In this document: in pieces, positions 22,351-33,671 of the stretch
How positions within the stretch are numbered: the first letter of the stretch is position 1
Layout: the number at the start of each line of letters is the position of its first letter
NCBI RefSeq assembly: GCF_905475395.1
Contig: NC_058340.1
Location: 68,116,181-68,180,180, forward strand
DNA from: Chrysoperla carnea
Taxonomy: Eukaryota > Arthropoda > Insecta > Neuroptera > Chrysopidae
DNA: 64,000 nucleotides
Direction of reading: 5' to 3'
The notes under the pieces: generated by a model
Told to the model about the DNA's origin: nothing
The model's database searches: none
Seen by the model: the letters and a program-made list of their open reading frames with translations, nothing else
Translations under genes and position numbers: made by a program

Positions 22351-24956
22351 GACCAAAACAACCATGCATGATATGTGGCTCAATAAGAACGTCGAATTGT
22401 ATTTTGAAATTGTCTGAATATGTAATTCATTTCATTACAAATTTCATCAAAATATTATTTCAAATTTTGGCAACATTTCAATTTAATTTAAAATATTTTT
22501 CAACTTGTATTACGATTATAAATCCGTAATAAACAAATTTTAAGTAATATTTACAATAAAACGATGCGAAAAACTCGTTGAAAAACCAATCATAGACTTT
22601 TCTTTCACTTTGCACTGAAAATATAGACGACCAACGCACATCTGACGAAAAAATATCACATCGATATAACCCAATTGAACTTAGAACAGAACCCTCCAGG
22701 AAAGTAATGCAGAGGACGGCCTTGAGAAACTTGGAAACGGTCCTTGGAGAAGAGGATGTAAAGTACTGGTAGTTTCGGTCAGAAATTAAAGCTCACTTGC
22801 TGAGGACAGAGTTAGAAAACGGAACTTAATGACGACCTTTCGTGTCCCACCTAAATAATCTAAGGAATAAAGTCTAAAATTTAAAAAAACGGTTCCAAAT
22901 TCGATGATTTTTCGCAGAGATACACCTGTTTGAAATTTAGGTAAAATTTTGAGTAAAAATTTGGTTCCTTCCAAATTATGAATTAAATTTTATTTTAGAT
23001 AAATTTATTCTACGCTTGAACGAGAAAATACATCCAATGAAAAGAAGCAAAATTAATGAATCGAATTTTTCTTCATATCTAGAATTTTCCGTAAAGTTTT
23101 TTTCCTTCCACTTGTACGCTTCCAATCCTTATAAGGACAATTATCGCATACGTATTACTAATACCCATATGAATAGGTACATTGTAAATATAATTAGATA
23201 GGTGTAGTAAGTGTATAAAAATAGGCACCCACGCTTTTACTGAAACAAACTAAATATTAAAATAATTCAATGCATTCAAAAATACACTACAAGTCTATTC
23301 ACACAATGTTTTTATGATAATAATCATTTAATGTTTCTCTCACGCGAATGTATTCATTGATTTAAAAGACGAAAAAAGAAGTTTAAATTTGATCCATAAA
23401 TATTTTCATTTTTCTAATAACAATCTAGAAACTACAAATTGATCCAACTTTAATATAAACTAAGCATGAAACTTTTTACAAAATTTATGTCATATTGTGT
23501 ACGCTTTTTGCATAAATTTTACGTATCCGATCCGGTTACTACGGGAGTTTTGAATAATGATATCTCCAGAAAAAAATAACTAAGAAAACATAAAACATGC
23601 TCCAAGTAAAGTCAAGGATGAAGCACAAAGATTTAGGTTTTAGTTTGCGTAAAAAAACACTTATTAAGAGGAAGAGAGATAAGTAATAGAGATGAAATAG
23701 TTGGTAAAAGAGATGAAAGGGTAAGTAGTAAATACGATAGGATAAGAAGTAGAAATTAGAAGTTTGAAGGGTAAGTAATGAAAATGGAATGATCAATATA
23801 GTCAAAATATTAAAAACAAATTATTTTAACGTTAACATGTGAATGAATTGAATGAAAAACATAATATAAATAATTTTCTATTTTAAAATGTATTTCAAAT
23901 ATGAAAAACTTAATAAACACTTCAAAAGATTACTGTTAATCTCGAAATAGATGAACATATCAATTTGTATGTTTTACCTACAAAGTATCTAAAAAAGCAA
24001 CATCAATCCTTCGTCTGCGGAGGGATGATAATGACTAACCATAATATAAAACTGGGTTATCAAAAAAATCAATTTTTTGAACTTTCAGACGTCATCTAAT
24101 TTTGGTCTATTCCAGTATCCAATGTATGGTTATATCCGGTTTCGTTAAACCAAGAAAGATTCCTAAACTTTCGTCAAATTTAACATTACTGTAAAAGGAG
24201 TAAAAAATTTGGGGACTTCATTCCGTCATCTAGTTAGTGTATGGATTAATTTTATCAAAAAAACTAACGTCAAAAATGTAAACTTTGACCCAAAATTGAT
24301 GTTTAAAAAAAAAATCATTCAAATCGGATAAAATTTGGTCAAGATGCAAACAAATTGATTTATTTTTTACCTTAATCAGAAAAATTTAATTTTTTTCGAT
24401 CACACCCAAATTTTACATATTTTTTGATTCTCCAATAACGTAATCCGACTAAATTTTGATCAAATTTCTGGTCCAATTTAACATATCTTTTGTAAGATTC
24501 AAGAATGTGGATTTCTGGCCTCGCCTCTCTCTCTTGAAGGATTTCTAGTAGCAAAAAATATATCCAAAAATTAGTGGACTTTAACAACAAATTTCATTAT
24601 GGTCAAAAAAATTTTGGAACTTTTTGCTTTTGGACTTAAACCATATCTTTAAACTGTCGGAAATACCAAATTTAAAATTTTTTACAATATTCCGTTTTTC
24701 TCCAATAAAAACTGTAGGTTTGTACCAAATTATTGTGATAATTAGTCGTAAAATTCAATAAGATAATTTTATTATCATTATTATTTCAATTATCTATCAT
24801 AACAATCTAATAATTTTCTTCGATTCATCGTTTACAACTATAACGTTCATATAATTACGTGCTTTGGATAAATCATCATTCTAAATTTGGATTTGCCACG
24901 TCATATTATATGAGATCGCCGCGTCGGTGTTAGTGTATTTAACAAATATTTTTACC

Positions 24957-25729
24957 TATATATAAAAAGACAGTAATTTTCACAATTCATTAGTAACAGA
25001 TTTACATCTGAAACGAAATCGAAAAATATTAAAACGAAAATAGACTTTTTAAAACAAAGTAAGTTTTTATACGATATCACTTTTTTTGTTAACTAACCGA
25101 TTTATTGGTTATTCATAATTAATTAACATAAATTAACTAATTTTCATCAATTTTTTAATTAATCGATTAATTTGTTTTTTAAAATTAATTTTTTCATCCA
25201 TTTTCTGGATAATAATTAAATATACAAAATAATTTTTTCTAAAATCGTTATATGTTAGAAAAGCTTGCTCTTTAAAAATTATTTTCTGACTTATCTACTG
25301 AAATTTTGTAATGAATTGTAAGACTAATTGCTAACTTTCATGTTCACAAAACCTAAATTATTTTTGCATTATAATTTATGTACCTATTCTTAAAGTTGCT
25401 TCCGACACCATTTCAATTCCGTTGCTTCCGTTTTCAATTTAAGCGTTGCATTTTTAAAACTTTGCAGAGTGAAAAGCCAAATATTCTTTTAAACCGTGTA
25501 AAATCTGCCAAATTTTTCATGAAATTAATAGATCAAATAGCTATTTCACAAAGTTTTTAAAATCATCGGAATCTATTTCTCCGATTTCCGAAAGGAAGGA
25601 CTTACAAATGTAAACAAACAATTGACTGAGTTAATTATTGAAAGCTCACTTTGATCATTATTAATTATTTTAAGTTTTTCCAACACGAATCTTTTCTAGC
25701 CCTAATTTTAAATTTTAATTTTATTCCAG
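24957..25729 (+). promoter_or_regulatory. TATA box, 5'UTR exon and intron of the small Hsp gene
   Basis: A TATA box, TATATATAAAAA, lies at 24957-24968, so transcription probably starts near 24988. A leader exon runs to 25058 (donor GTAAGT at 25059), and the acceptor TTATTCCAG at 25721-25729 places the next exon directly on the ATG. I see no good nGAAn array just upstream of this TATA, unlike the Hsp70 genes. The intron carries a family B flank (AACAAACAATTGACTGAGTT, about 25614). Confidence 0.7.
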
Positions 25730-26293
25730 ATGTCTCTTGTACCATTATTTTTCCGCGACTGGTGGGATGACTTAGAAACCACACGTCCAACCTCCCGACT
25801 ATTGGATCAAAACTTTGGTATGGGAATCAATCGTGATGATTTATTATCTTCAATAGCCGTTCCATCTCGTTCATTATTACGCGCCAACAGTGGATACTAT
25901 CGTCCATGGGGTAGTTTATTAAATCGACAAAACTCCAGTTCAACAATTAATGTCGATAAAGAGAAATTTGAAGTTACCTTAGATGTACAACAATTCACAC
26001 CAAATGAAATAACCGTTAAAGTAACAAATGAAACAAACACAATTGTTGTGGAAGGAAAACATGAAGAGAAACAAGATGAACATGGTTATATTTCACGGCA
26101 TTTCGTTAGACGTTATGTAATACCTCAAGGACATGACTTGAATGGAGTTGTGTCAAGCTTATCTTCTGATGGTGTTTTAATAGTAACCGTACCAAAGAAA
26201 TCTTTACCAATTGCCCAAGGTGAACGTGTTATACCAATTAAACAAGTTGCGGCAAAAAATGATAACCAAATGAAAATTGACGAACCAAATTAA
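25730..26293 (+). CDS. small heat-shock protein, alpha-crystallin domain, l(2)efl-like
   Basis: A 187 aa ATP-independent chaperone that binds unfolding proteins and hands them to Hsp70. The N-terminus MSLVPLFFRDWWDD is the hallmark of the insect lethal(2)essential-for-life/Hsp20 group. The alpha-crystallin domain spans about 72-156, from STINVDKEKFEVTLDV through FTPNEITVKV and VVEGKHEE to DGVLIVTVPK. The C-terminal IXI-type anchor is VIPI (167-170), used for oligomer assembly. The length is normal. The start follows directly after a splice acceptor, so the coding part is a single exon. It lies 0.85 kb from the stop of the first Hsp70, forming a small heat-shock cluster. An AATAAA signal is at 26336-26341. 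Confidence 0.96.
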   Translation: MSLVPLFFRDWWDDLETTRPTSRLLDQNFGMGINRDDLLSSIAVPSRSLLRANSGYYRPWGSLLNRQNSSSTINVDKEKFEVTLDVQQFTPNEITVKVTNETNTIVVEGKHEEKQDEHGYISRHFVRRYVIPQGHDLNGVVSSLSSDGVLIVTVPKKSLPIAQGERVIPIKQVAAKNDNQMKIDEPN

Positions 26294-26341
26294 TGTAACC
26301 ACTATTTTTTTGAGATAATTTTATATTTATGACGAAATAAA

Positions 26342-27143
26342 TTATTATTTTTTATATGAAAATTCTTTTATTCTTTTTATTTATTTATTTTTTAAATAAT
26401 GGCAGTAAAAGAATCCTATTTTTCATTTTTCTACTTCAAAATATTTCAACTTAACAAATCAAATCGATTTTCTATTCAAAAATCATACATATATGTAATG
26501 TGAATTGCCTAAGCCGATTAATATTTGAACAACTGATTCAATTTTTCATATATTTTTCTTAATAATAATTTAATAATAAAAGATACAATTATTGAATACT
26601 AGATAAATAAATAAAAAGGTAAATAAAAATATCCTACAATAAAATGAAATGAAATCGAAAATCAGTGCGAATGAAGAACAGAAAAATAAAAAAGGAAATG
26701 AAATACTGAATTATTTGATAAATTCGATTTTCTAATGTAAGTTGATTATAAGCAATACACATTACATAGATGTAAGATTTTTATATAAAAAATGAGATTG
26801 AATACCTATACACAATTTTCTAAAGAATCGAATTATCAGGAAGATATATCGATTTTCAAACATTTAGCTAACAATATGACAAAACTAAATTTTTTTTTAA
26901 ATGAGCCAAAGCCAAAGTATATGCAACTTTTATCACAGATCTGAAAAAGAATTGAGGGTGTAGGAAATAAAACCATTTTTTTTTTAAGAAAATAAATAAT
27001 TTATTGTAAAAAACAAATATTGGGCTAGATTTTAACTTAAAGACTAGGAACAACAGTATCACATATCAGTCTTAAAAAAAAAATTAAATCAACAAAATTT
27101 AGAAAAATAACCAAAAAAGGAATTAATTAAATTTTGAAGAAAT
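26342..27143. other. 3' intergenic gap between small Hsp and Hsp70 copy A
   Basis: The two genes converge here. AT-rich, no gene or clear repeat; it holds the 3'UTRs of both. The similarity to the other Hsp70 copy ends within about 25 bp of the stop codon. Confidence 0.6.
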
Positions 27144-29105
27144 CTAATCAACTTCTTCGATTGTTGGACCTCCTGATTGTTGCTGGCCACCAAATCCACC
27201 ATACTGTTGACCACAACTAGCTCCACCAGGGAATCCACCCGCACCAGGTGGCATTTGTGGACCACCGGCTCCAGCTCCTCCATGTAATTTTGTCATGATT
27301 GGACTACAAGTTTTCGTTAGTTCTTTCATGCGATATTCAATTTCTGATTTCTCAGCCAAACGATTGTTGTCCAACCATTGTAACGCATTCTCGCATTCTG
27401 ATTGGATCTTCTCTTTATCGTTTGAATCCAATTTGTCGCCAGAATCTTCTACGGCTTGTTTCAAACTGAAGATGTAACCTTCTAGTTGATTTCTTGCTGC
27501 AATTACTTCACGTTGACGTTCATCCTCTTCTTTGTACTTCTCAGCTTCGGCCAACATTCGATCGATATCTTTCTGAGACAATCGACCCTTGTCGTTTTTG
27601 ATGGTGATGTTCTTTGAATTGCCACTGCTACTATCCTTGGCCGATACATTCAATATACCATTGGCATCCAAGTCAAATGTTACTTCAATTTTGGGTACAC
27701 CTCGTGGAGCTGGTGGGATTCCAGTTAAATCGAATGTTCCCAACAAGTTGTTATCCTTGGTCATCGCCCGTTCACCTTCAAACACTTGAATGGTGACAGC
27801 TGGTTGATTATCTGAGTATGTAGTGAAGGTTTGTGTTTGTTTGCATGGAATACGGGCATTACGTTCAATGATCTTTGTCATTACACCACCAGCTGTTTCA
27901 ATACCCAACGATAATGGTGTTACATCGACTAAGAGCACATCTTGAATCTTTGAATCGGTTGATCCTGTTAGAATTGCAGCTTGAACCGCAGCACCATAAG
28001 CTACTGCTTCATCTGGATTGATTGATAAGTTCAGTGACTTGCCGCAGAAGTAATTTTGGAGTAATGATTGTATTTTTGGAATTCTTGTTGATCCACCAAC
28101 CAAGACCACGTCATGAATTGCTCCCTTGTCCAATTTGGCATCAGCCAAAGCCTTCTCAACTGGTTGTAATGTGCCACGGAATAAATCTGAGCACAATTCT
28201 TCGAAACGAGCTCTTGATATTTTTGTGTAGTAATCAATGCCTTCATACAAAGCATCAATTTCAATGGTTGCCTCCGTACTCGATGATAACGTACGTTTGG
28301 CTCGTTCCGCTGCTGTTCTTAAACGTCGTAGTGCTCGTGGATTACTGCGTAAATCTTTTTTGTATTTTCGTTTGAATTCATCGGCTAAATGGTTAACTAG
28401 CCGATTGTCGAAGTCTTCACCACCCAAATGTGTGTCACCAGCTGTGGATCGTACTTCAAACAAGGAACCTTCGTCAATTGTTAAGATGGATACATCAAAG
28501 GTTCCACCACCCAAATCGAATATTAGCACATTTCGTTCGCCTTTCAAGTTCTTGTCCAATCCATATGCTAACGCAGCCGCTGTTGGTTCGTTAATAATTC
28601 GTAGCACATTCAATCCAGCTATCGCTCCCGCATCTTTAGTAGCTTGACGTTGTGAATCGTTGAAGTATGCTGGCACTGTGATTACAGCATCTCGAACATC
28701 TTGTCCTAAATATGCTTCTGCTGTTTGTTTCATTTTTGTAAGGACCATTGAACTGATTTCTTCTGGTGCAAAACGTTTCACTTCTCCTTTGAATTCTACT
28801 TGTATTTTTGGTTTGCCACAATCGTTGATCACTTTGAATGGCCAATGTTTCATATCTGCTTGTATTTTTTGATCATCGAATTTTCGACCAATTAAACGTT
28901 TTGCATCGAATACGGTGTTTTGTGGATTCATTGCTACTTGATTTTTCGCCGCATCGCCGATTAATCGTTCTGTATCACTGAATGCCACATATGAAGGTGT
29001 TGTTCGATTCCCTTGGTCATTCGCAATTATTTCCACTTTTCCTTGTTGCCATACACCAACACAGGAGTATGTTGTTCCCAAATCAATACCAATTGCAGGT
29101 GCCAT
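27144..29105 (-). CDS. Hsp70: heat-shock protein 70, cytosolic, copy A
   Basis: A 653 aa inducible cytosolic chaperone that refolds client proteins through an ATP cycle with J-proteins and exchange factors. Single exon, as in inducible insect Hsp70 genes. I start at [14 protein letters not shown] (29105) rather than the in-frame ATG eight codons upstream, because this is the family N-terminus and the longer form adds MLKRRKIT. The ATPase domain (about 1-385) shows [20 protein letters not shown] and [13 protein letters not shown]. The substrate-binding domain and lid follow, then a Gly/Gln-rich tail ending GPTIEEVD, the cytosolic EEVD motif for TPR co-chaperones. It differs from copy B at only two residues of the mature protein (Asn562 and Gly623 here). 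Confidence 0.98.
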   Translation of the reverse strand: MAPAIGIDLGTTYSCVGVWQQGKVEIIANDQGNRTTPSYVAFSDTERLIGDAAKNQVAMNPQNTVFDAKRLIGRKFDDQKIQADMKHWPFKVINDCGKPKIQVEFKGEVKRFAPEEISSMVLTKMKQTAEAYLGQDVRDAVITVPAYFNDSQRQATKDAGAIAGLNVLRIINEPTAAALAYGLDKNLKGERNVLIFDLGGGTFDVSILTIDEGSLFEVRSTAGDTHLGGEDFDNRLVNHLADEFKRKYKKDLRSNPRALRRLRTAAERAKRTLSSSTEATIEIDALYEGIDYYTKISRARFEELCSDLFRGTLQPVEKALADAKLDKGAIHDVVLVGGSTRIPKIQSLLQNYFCGKSLNLSINPDEAVAYGAAVQAAILTGSTDSKIQDVLLVDVTPLSLGIETAGGVMTKIIERNARIPCKQTQTFTTYSDNQPAVTIQVFEGERAMTKDNNLLGTFDLTGIPPAPRGVPKIEVTFDLDANGILNVSAKDSSSGNSKNITIKNDKGRLSQKDIDRMLAEAEKYKEEDERQREVIAARNQLEGYIFSLKQAVEDSGDKLDSNDKEKIQSECENALQWLDNNRLAEKSEIEYRMKELTKTCSPIMTKLHGGAGAGGPQMPPGAGGFPGGASCGQQYGGFGGQQQSGGPTIEEVD

Positions 29106-29278
29106 TGTTATTTTTCTTCTTTTCAACAATACTTCGCTTTACAACAATTAAAATATTCACTTCGTTTAATAAAATATAAGTCGCTTTGTATATAGTCGTT
29201 TAGTTATAACAATTGCTTGTTATATCTGATTGCTTCGTGTATTCGTATTATTCTGTTGTTCATCGCGTCACACACTCG

Positions 29279-29324
29279 CTTATATACTATTCTCGCACTT
29301 CTTCTAGAACAGTCTAGAGCATTC
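29279..29324 (-). promoter_or_regulatory. Hsp70 copy A promoter: TATA box and heat-shock element
   Basis: On the minus strand a TATATAAG box lies at 29279-29286. Upstream, 29302-29324 is a five-unit heat-shock element with alternating units every 5 bp, reading TTC-GAA-GTC-GAG-TTC on the plus strand (core TTCTAGAA at 29302-29309). This is the binding pattern for HSF trimers. A leader of about 150 nt separates it from the ATG. Confidence 0.88.
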
Positions 29325-29431
29325 TACTGTATTCTATGTAGTAAGTAGTTCAAATGTACGTTGATGCGCTAGACCATAATCAATGCGCTTCATTGTATTT
29401 GTGTACTAAAAATATAAAGTCATTAAACAGA

Positions 29432-29449
29432 GAACATACTAGAATGTTC
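29432..29449. promoter_or_regulatory. distal heat-shock element, Hsp70 copy A
   Basis: Units GAA-TAC-GAA-TTC at exact 5 bp spacing about 150 bp upstream of the TATA box. The matching site in copy B is at 30942-30959. Confidence 0.75.
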
Positions 29450-29662
29450 CATTACATTCACAATATTATTGTTGCTTCTTTGTTCAACACATAGCCAATA
29501 ATATTTGTTTGACTCTTTTTATGGAAAAATAACGTACGATATTTTATATTTACTAGAATATATCAGATATATGGAAATGTTAAAAAAAGTTCAATGTATT
29601 GGTGTATTACAATTTGTAAACAAAGAAGAAACATAAACATCATTTTCTCAAAGTTTCTATGC

Positions 29663-30728
29663 ACTTTATTTCTACTAAAATGCATTTTCGTAATATTTAA
29701 ACTGCATGTTCGACCTTGTTTATTTTTTCGACGATTATATTGTTTTAGAATGAGAATATTCTAGAATTATGAATATTAGTAATGATATTATGTTTTCAAT
29801 TTTGCTTTTATTACGCAATTGGCATACCGTGATAAAATGATTCTATACTTTTTCGATGTATCTCATAAAAAAGTCAAGGGTATTTTTTAATTTAGATTAA
29901 TTTTAAAATATAGGTCAAAATGTTTCTATTCAAGGTGTAAGCTTTTGCGAAATAATTGTATTCTAGACAATTCCGCTTAACTTTATTAAAAGTAAACGGT
30001 TAAAATTGTATCATACTTTTTCTTAGTATAGGGTTGAATAATTACAAAAGATAAATGTTAAAAATATAAATGAAAAAATTACAGACAATTTGTAGACAAG
30101 TCTTTTGAAATGAGAAATCTAACTGGATCTCAAACATTCAAAACGATTTGGAGAAGTTTTGATCGTATCTTATTTCAAATAAATTTAAAAAACACTTAAT
30201 GAGAGAGCCACGAAAACCACGAATATATTTAAAAAAAATTCAAATGTTAAGATCTAAATTGACTTTAAATAAGCAAATTTTATGCGGTAGGTGTAATCCA
30301 TTGGCAAATTTTTAAGTGGGGCAAAACAAAATTTATTTTAATAAACCTTTCATATTCATACCATTGACCAGAGAATATATCTTTTACTGATATAGTCTAT
30401 GCCATTGACCAACCCAAATCACAGCTGAATCATAAAATGAGTGGGATCAAACATTTTATATAAAATAAAAATTATAAGACATTTCTATCTTTTGGTCTTG
30501 GTAATTGTTTTGGTCGAGTTTGAGCTTTGAATACGGCCCAAAAAAACTTTTATCTAAATATCTGAAAACATTTTAGGCAGTCCACTTTAACATTTAATGT
30601 TTCGAGGTAATAAAAAAGAATTTCGATTACTTTGTAAAAGAGTATTTTCATGGAAAAATATGTAATTAAAAATTACATTAGAGGTTTCTATCATATTCAT
30701 TGAAAAAAAAAAAAAAAAAAAAAAAAAA
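29663..30728. other. spacer between the two Hsp70 arms
   Basis: Unique AT-rich sequence with no gene. It ends in an uninterrupted run of 26 A (30703-30728) that abuts the right arm of the inverted duplication. Confidence 0.7.
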
Positions 30729-30941
30729 CATAGAAACGTCGAGAAAATGATATTTATGTTTCTTACTTTGTTTACAAATTGTAATACACCAATACATTGA
30801 ACTCTTTTTAACAATTTCATATATCTAGCATATTCTAGTAAATACAAAATATCGTACGTTATTTTTCAATAACATGAATCAAACATATATTAATGACTAT
30901 GTGTTGAACAAAGAAGCAACAATAATATTGTGAATGTAATG

Positions 30942-30959
30942 GAAAATTCTAGTATGTTC
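30942..30959. promoter_or_regulatory. distal heat-shock element, Hsp70 copy B
   Basis: Units GAA-TTC-GTA-TTC spaced every 5 bp. It mirrors the distal element of copy A, with different units degenerate in each copy. Confidence 0.7.
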
Positions 30960-31079
30960 TCTGTTCAATGACTGTATATTTTTAGTACACAAATACAATG
31001 AAGCGCATTGATTATGGTCTAGCGCATCAACATACATTTGTATTGATATGTGTGCTATAGAATTACAGAGAATACAGTA

Positions 31080-31125
31080 GAACGCTCTAGACTGTTCTAG
31101 AAGAAGTACGAGAATTGTATATAAG
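31080..31125 (+). promoter_or_regulatory. Hsp70 copy B promoter: heat-shock element and TATA box
   Basis: Five units at 5 bp spacing, GAA-CTC-GAC-TTC-GAA, at 31080-31102 (core TTCTAGAA at 31095-31102), then TATATAAG at 31118-31125. It is the mirror image of the copy A promoter. Transcription should begin near 31150, giving an A-rich leader of about 150 nt, a typical design for preferential translation during heat shock. Confidence 0.88.
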
Positions 31126-31298
31126 CGAGTGTGTGACGCGATCAACAACAGAATAATACGAATACACGAAGCAATCAGATATAACAAGCAATTGTTATAA
31201 CTAAACGACTATATACAAAGCGACTTATATTTTATTAAACGAAGTGAATATTTTAATTGTTGTAAAGCGAAGTATTGTTGAAAAGAAGAAAAATAAAA

Positions 31299-33260
31299 AT
31301 GGCACCTGCAATTGGTATTGATTTGGGAACAACATACTCCTGTGTTGGTGTATGGCAACAAGGAAAAGTGGAAATAATTGCGAATGACCAAGGGAATCGA
31401 ACAACACCTTCATATGTGGCATTCAGTGATACAGAACGATTAATCGGCGATGCGGCGAAAAATCAAGTAGCAATGAATCCACAAAACACCGTATTCGATG
31501 CAAAACGTTTAATTGGTCGAAAATTCGATGATCAAAAAATACAAGCAGATATGAAACATTGGCCATTCAAAGTGATCAACGATTGTGGCAAACCAAAAAT
31601 ACAAGTAGAATTCAAAGGAGAAGTGAAACGTTTTGCACCAGAAGAAATCAGTTCAATGGTCCTTACAAAAATGAAACAAACAGCTGAAGCATATTTAGGA
31701 CAAGATGTTCGAGATGCTGTAATCACAGTGCCAGCATACTTCAACGATTCACAACGTCAAGCTACTAAAGATGCGGGAGCGATAGCTGGATTGAATGTGC
31801 TACGAATTATTAACGAACCAACAGCGGCTGCGTTAGCATATGGATTGGACAAGAACTTGAAAGGCGAACGAAATGTGCTAATATTCGATTTGGGTGGTGG
31901 AACCTTTGATGTATCCATCTTAACAATTGACGAAGGTTCCTTGTTTGAAGTACGATCCACAGCTGGTGACACACATTTGGGTGGTGAAGACTTCGACAAT
32001 CGGCTAGTTAACCATTTAGCCGATGAATTCAAACGAAAATACAAAAAAGATTTACGCAGTAATCCACGAGCACTACGACGTTTAAGAACAGCAGCGGAAC
32101 GAGCCAAACGTACGTTATCATCGAGTACGGAGGCAACCATTGAAATTGATGCTTTGTATGAAGGCATTGATTACTACACAAAAATATCAAGAGCTCGTTT
32201 CGAAGAATTGTGCTCAGATTTATTCCGTGGCACATTACAACCAGTTGAGAAGGCTTTGGCTGATGCCAAATTGGACAAGGGAGCAATTCATGACGTGGTC
32301 TTGGTTGGTGGATCAACAAGAATTCCAAAAATACAATCATTACTCCAAAATTACTTCTGCGGCAAGTCACTGAACTTATCAATCAATCCAGATGAAGCAG
32401 TAGCTTATGGTGCTGCGGTTCAAGCTGCAATTCTAACAGGATCAACCGATTCAAAGATTCAAGATGTGCTCTTAGTCGATGTAACACCATTATCGTTGGG
32501 TATAGAAACAGCTGGTGGTGTAATGACAAAGATCATCGAACGTAATGCCCGTATTCCATGCAAACAAACACAAACTTTCACAACATACTCAGATAATCAA
32601 CCAGCTGTCACCATTCAAGTGTTTGAAGGTGAACGGGCGATGACCAAGGATAACAACTTGTTGGGAACATTCGATTTAACTGGAATCCCACCAGCCCCAC
32701 GAGGTGTACCCAAAATTGAAGTAACATTTGACTTGGATGCCAATGGTATATTGAATGTATCGGCCAAGGATAGTAGCAGTGGCAATTCAAAGAATATCAC
32801 CATCAAAAACGACAAAGGTCGATTGTCCCAGAAAGACATCGATCGAATGTTGGCCGAAGCTGAGAAGTACAAAGAAGAGGATGAACGTCAACGTGAAGTA
32901 ATTGCAGCAAGAAATCAACTAGAAGGTTACATCTTCAGTTTGAAACAAGCCGTAGAAGATTCTGGCGACAAATTGGATTCAAGCGATAAAGAGAAGATCC
33001 AATCAGAATGCGAAAATGCGTTACAATGGTTGGACAACAATCGTTTGGCTGAGAAATCAGAAATTGAATATCGCATGAAAGAACTAACGAAAACTTGTAG
33101 TCCAATCATGACAAAATTACATGGAGGAGCTGGAGCCGGTGGTCCACAAATGCCACCTGGTGCGGATGGATTCCCTGGTGGAGCTAGTTGTGGTCAACAG
33201 TATGGTGGATTTGGTGGCCAGCAACAATCAGGAGGTCCAACGATCGAAGAAGTTGATTAG
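31299..33260 (+). CDS. Hsp70: heat-shock protein 70, cytosolic, copy B
   Basis: A 653 aa single-exon partner of the gene at 27144-29105, transcribed away from it. All Hsp70 signatures are intact, including the C-terminal EEVD, and there are no frameshifts. The mature protein differs from copy A only by Ser562 and Asp623. One further difference, Lys for Thr, lies in the untranslated codon before the ATG. The same start choice applies (MAPAIG, context AAAATAAAAATGGC). The arrangement resembles the head-to-head Hsp70 pair of Drosophila 87A, where gene conversion keeps the copies alike. An AATAAA signal lies near 33447. Confidence 0.98.
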   Translation: MAPAIGIDLGTTYSCVGVWQQGKVEIIANDQGNRTTPSYVAFSDTERLIGDAAKNQVAMNPQNTVFDAKRLIGRKFDDQKIQADMKHWPFKVINDCGKPKIQVEFKGEVKRFAPEEISSMVLTKMKQTAEAYLGQDVRDAVITVPAYFNDSQRQATKDAGAIAGLNVLRIINEPTAAALAYGLDKNLKGERNVLIFDLGGGTFDVSILTIDEGSLFEVRSTAGDTHLGGEDFDNRLVNHLADEFKRKYKKDLRSNPRALRRLRTAAERAKRTLSSSTEATIEIDALYEGIDYYTKISRARFEELCSDLFRGTLQPVEKALADAKLDKGAIHDVVLVGGSTRIPKIQSLLQNYFCGKSLNLSINPDEAVAYGAAVQAAILTGSTDSKIQDVLLVDVTPLSLGIETAGGVMTKIIERNARIPCKQTQTFTTYSDNQPAVTIQVFEGERAMTKDNNLLGTFDLTGIPPAPRGVPKIEVTFDLDANGILNVSAKDSSSGNSKNITIKNDKGRLSQKDIDRMLAEAEKYKEEDERQREVIAARNQLEGYIFSLKQAVEDSGDKLDSSDKEKIQSECENALQWLDNNRLAEKSEIEYRMKELTKTCSPIMTKLHGGAGAGGPQMPPGADGFPGGASCGQQYGGFGGQQQSGGPTIEEVD

Positions 33261-33525
33261 GTTTCTTCAAAATTTAGTTAAATTTATCATCATTGTTCAT
33301 TGATTTTAATCATTTTCGTTATCTCATTTTAAGTCACCGTACCTCTCTAAAAAAGTATTAATAATTTTAAGGCTGTAAATATTGATATTTTTGTTATTGT
33401 AATGAAAATTGGGCTAGATTGTTAAGTTATTCTTTTCACATTGAAAAATAAAATTATTTATTTTTTAAATTAAATCTTGTGTTTTCTTTTTGTTACAATT
33501 TTTTTATTTTCAGCAAACTATGAGA

Positions 33526-33671
33526 CGACTTTTGTATACAGATATGATAAATCAGTTGCCTAACAATCATCTAAAGAAAACTTTTAAGCAAATTTGTGAC
33601 GCGACTTTTGTACACAGATATGATAAATCAGTTGCCTAACAATCATCTAAAGAAAACTTTTCACAAATAAT
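33526..33671 (+). repeat. 76 bp tandem duplication downstream of Hsp70 copy B
   Basis: Two copies start CGACTTTTGTA at 33526 and 33602 and share ACAGATATGATAAATCAGTT followed by GCCTAACAATCATCTAAAGA. A related stretch (AACAGATATGATATACAAATT) occurs near 15313. Confidence 0.85.

Larger units (their letters stand above)
19308..24956. other. intergenic region between Pde8 and the small Hsp gene
   Basis: No gene recognised. It contains a family E copy (19940-20150), the hairpin at 19758-19830 and a two-unit direct repeat (22008-22350). The rest is AT-rich. Open frames here are short, without family resemblance or splice support. Confidence 0.55.
27144..29662. repeat. left arm of the Hsp70 inverted duplication
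   Basis: This arm is the inverted copy of 30729-33260. It covers the whole gene, leader, TATA, heat-shock elements and about 350 bp more of upstream sequence. The coding part is nearly identical. The upstream part is clearly alignable with small insertions and deletions. The spacer between arms (29663-30728) is about 1.07 kb and ends in a 26 bp A run at the edge of the right arm. Confidence 0.9.
30729..33260. repeat. right arm of the Hsp70 inverted duplication
   Basis: Inverted copy of 27144-29662. The arms lose similarity about 20-25 bp after the stop codon on the 3' side (shared TTTCTTCAAAATTTA) and at the A run on the 5' side. Confidence 0.9.

Noticed and set aside
22024-22383. 119-codon open frame on the minus strand
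   Set aside because: Lies across the two-unit direct repeat; no domain, promoter or splice support.
28237-28647. 136-codon open frame antisense to Hsp70 copy A, and the equivalent in copy B (31757-32167)
   Set aside because: It is a shadow of the conserved Hsp70 codons on the other strand; both copies show it because the genes are duplicates.
29106-29129. Upstream in-frame ATG giving MLKRRKIT before Hsp70
   Set aside because: The family start is MAPAIG; the extension is A-rich leader and differs between copies in its only variable codon.
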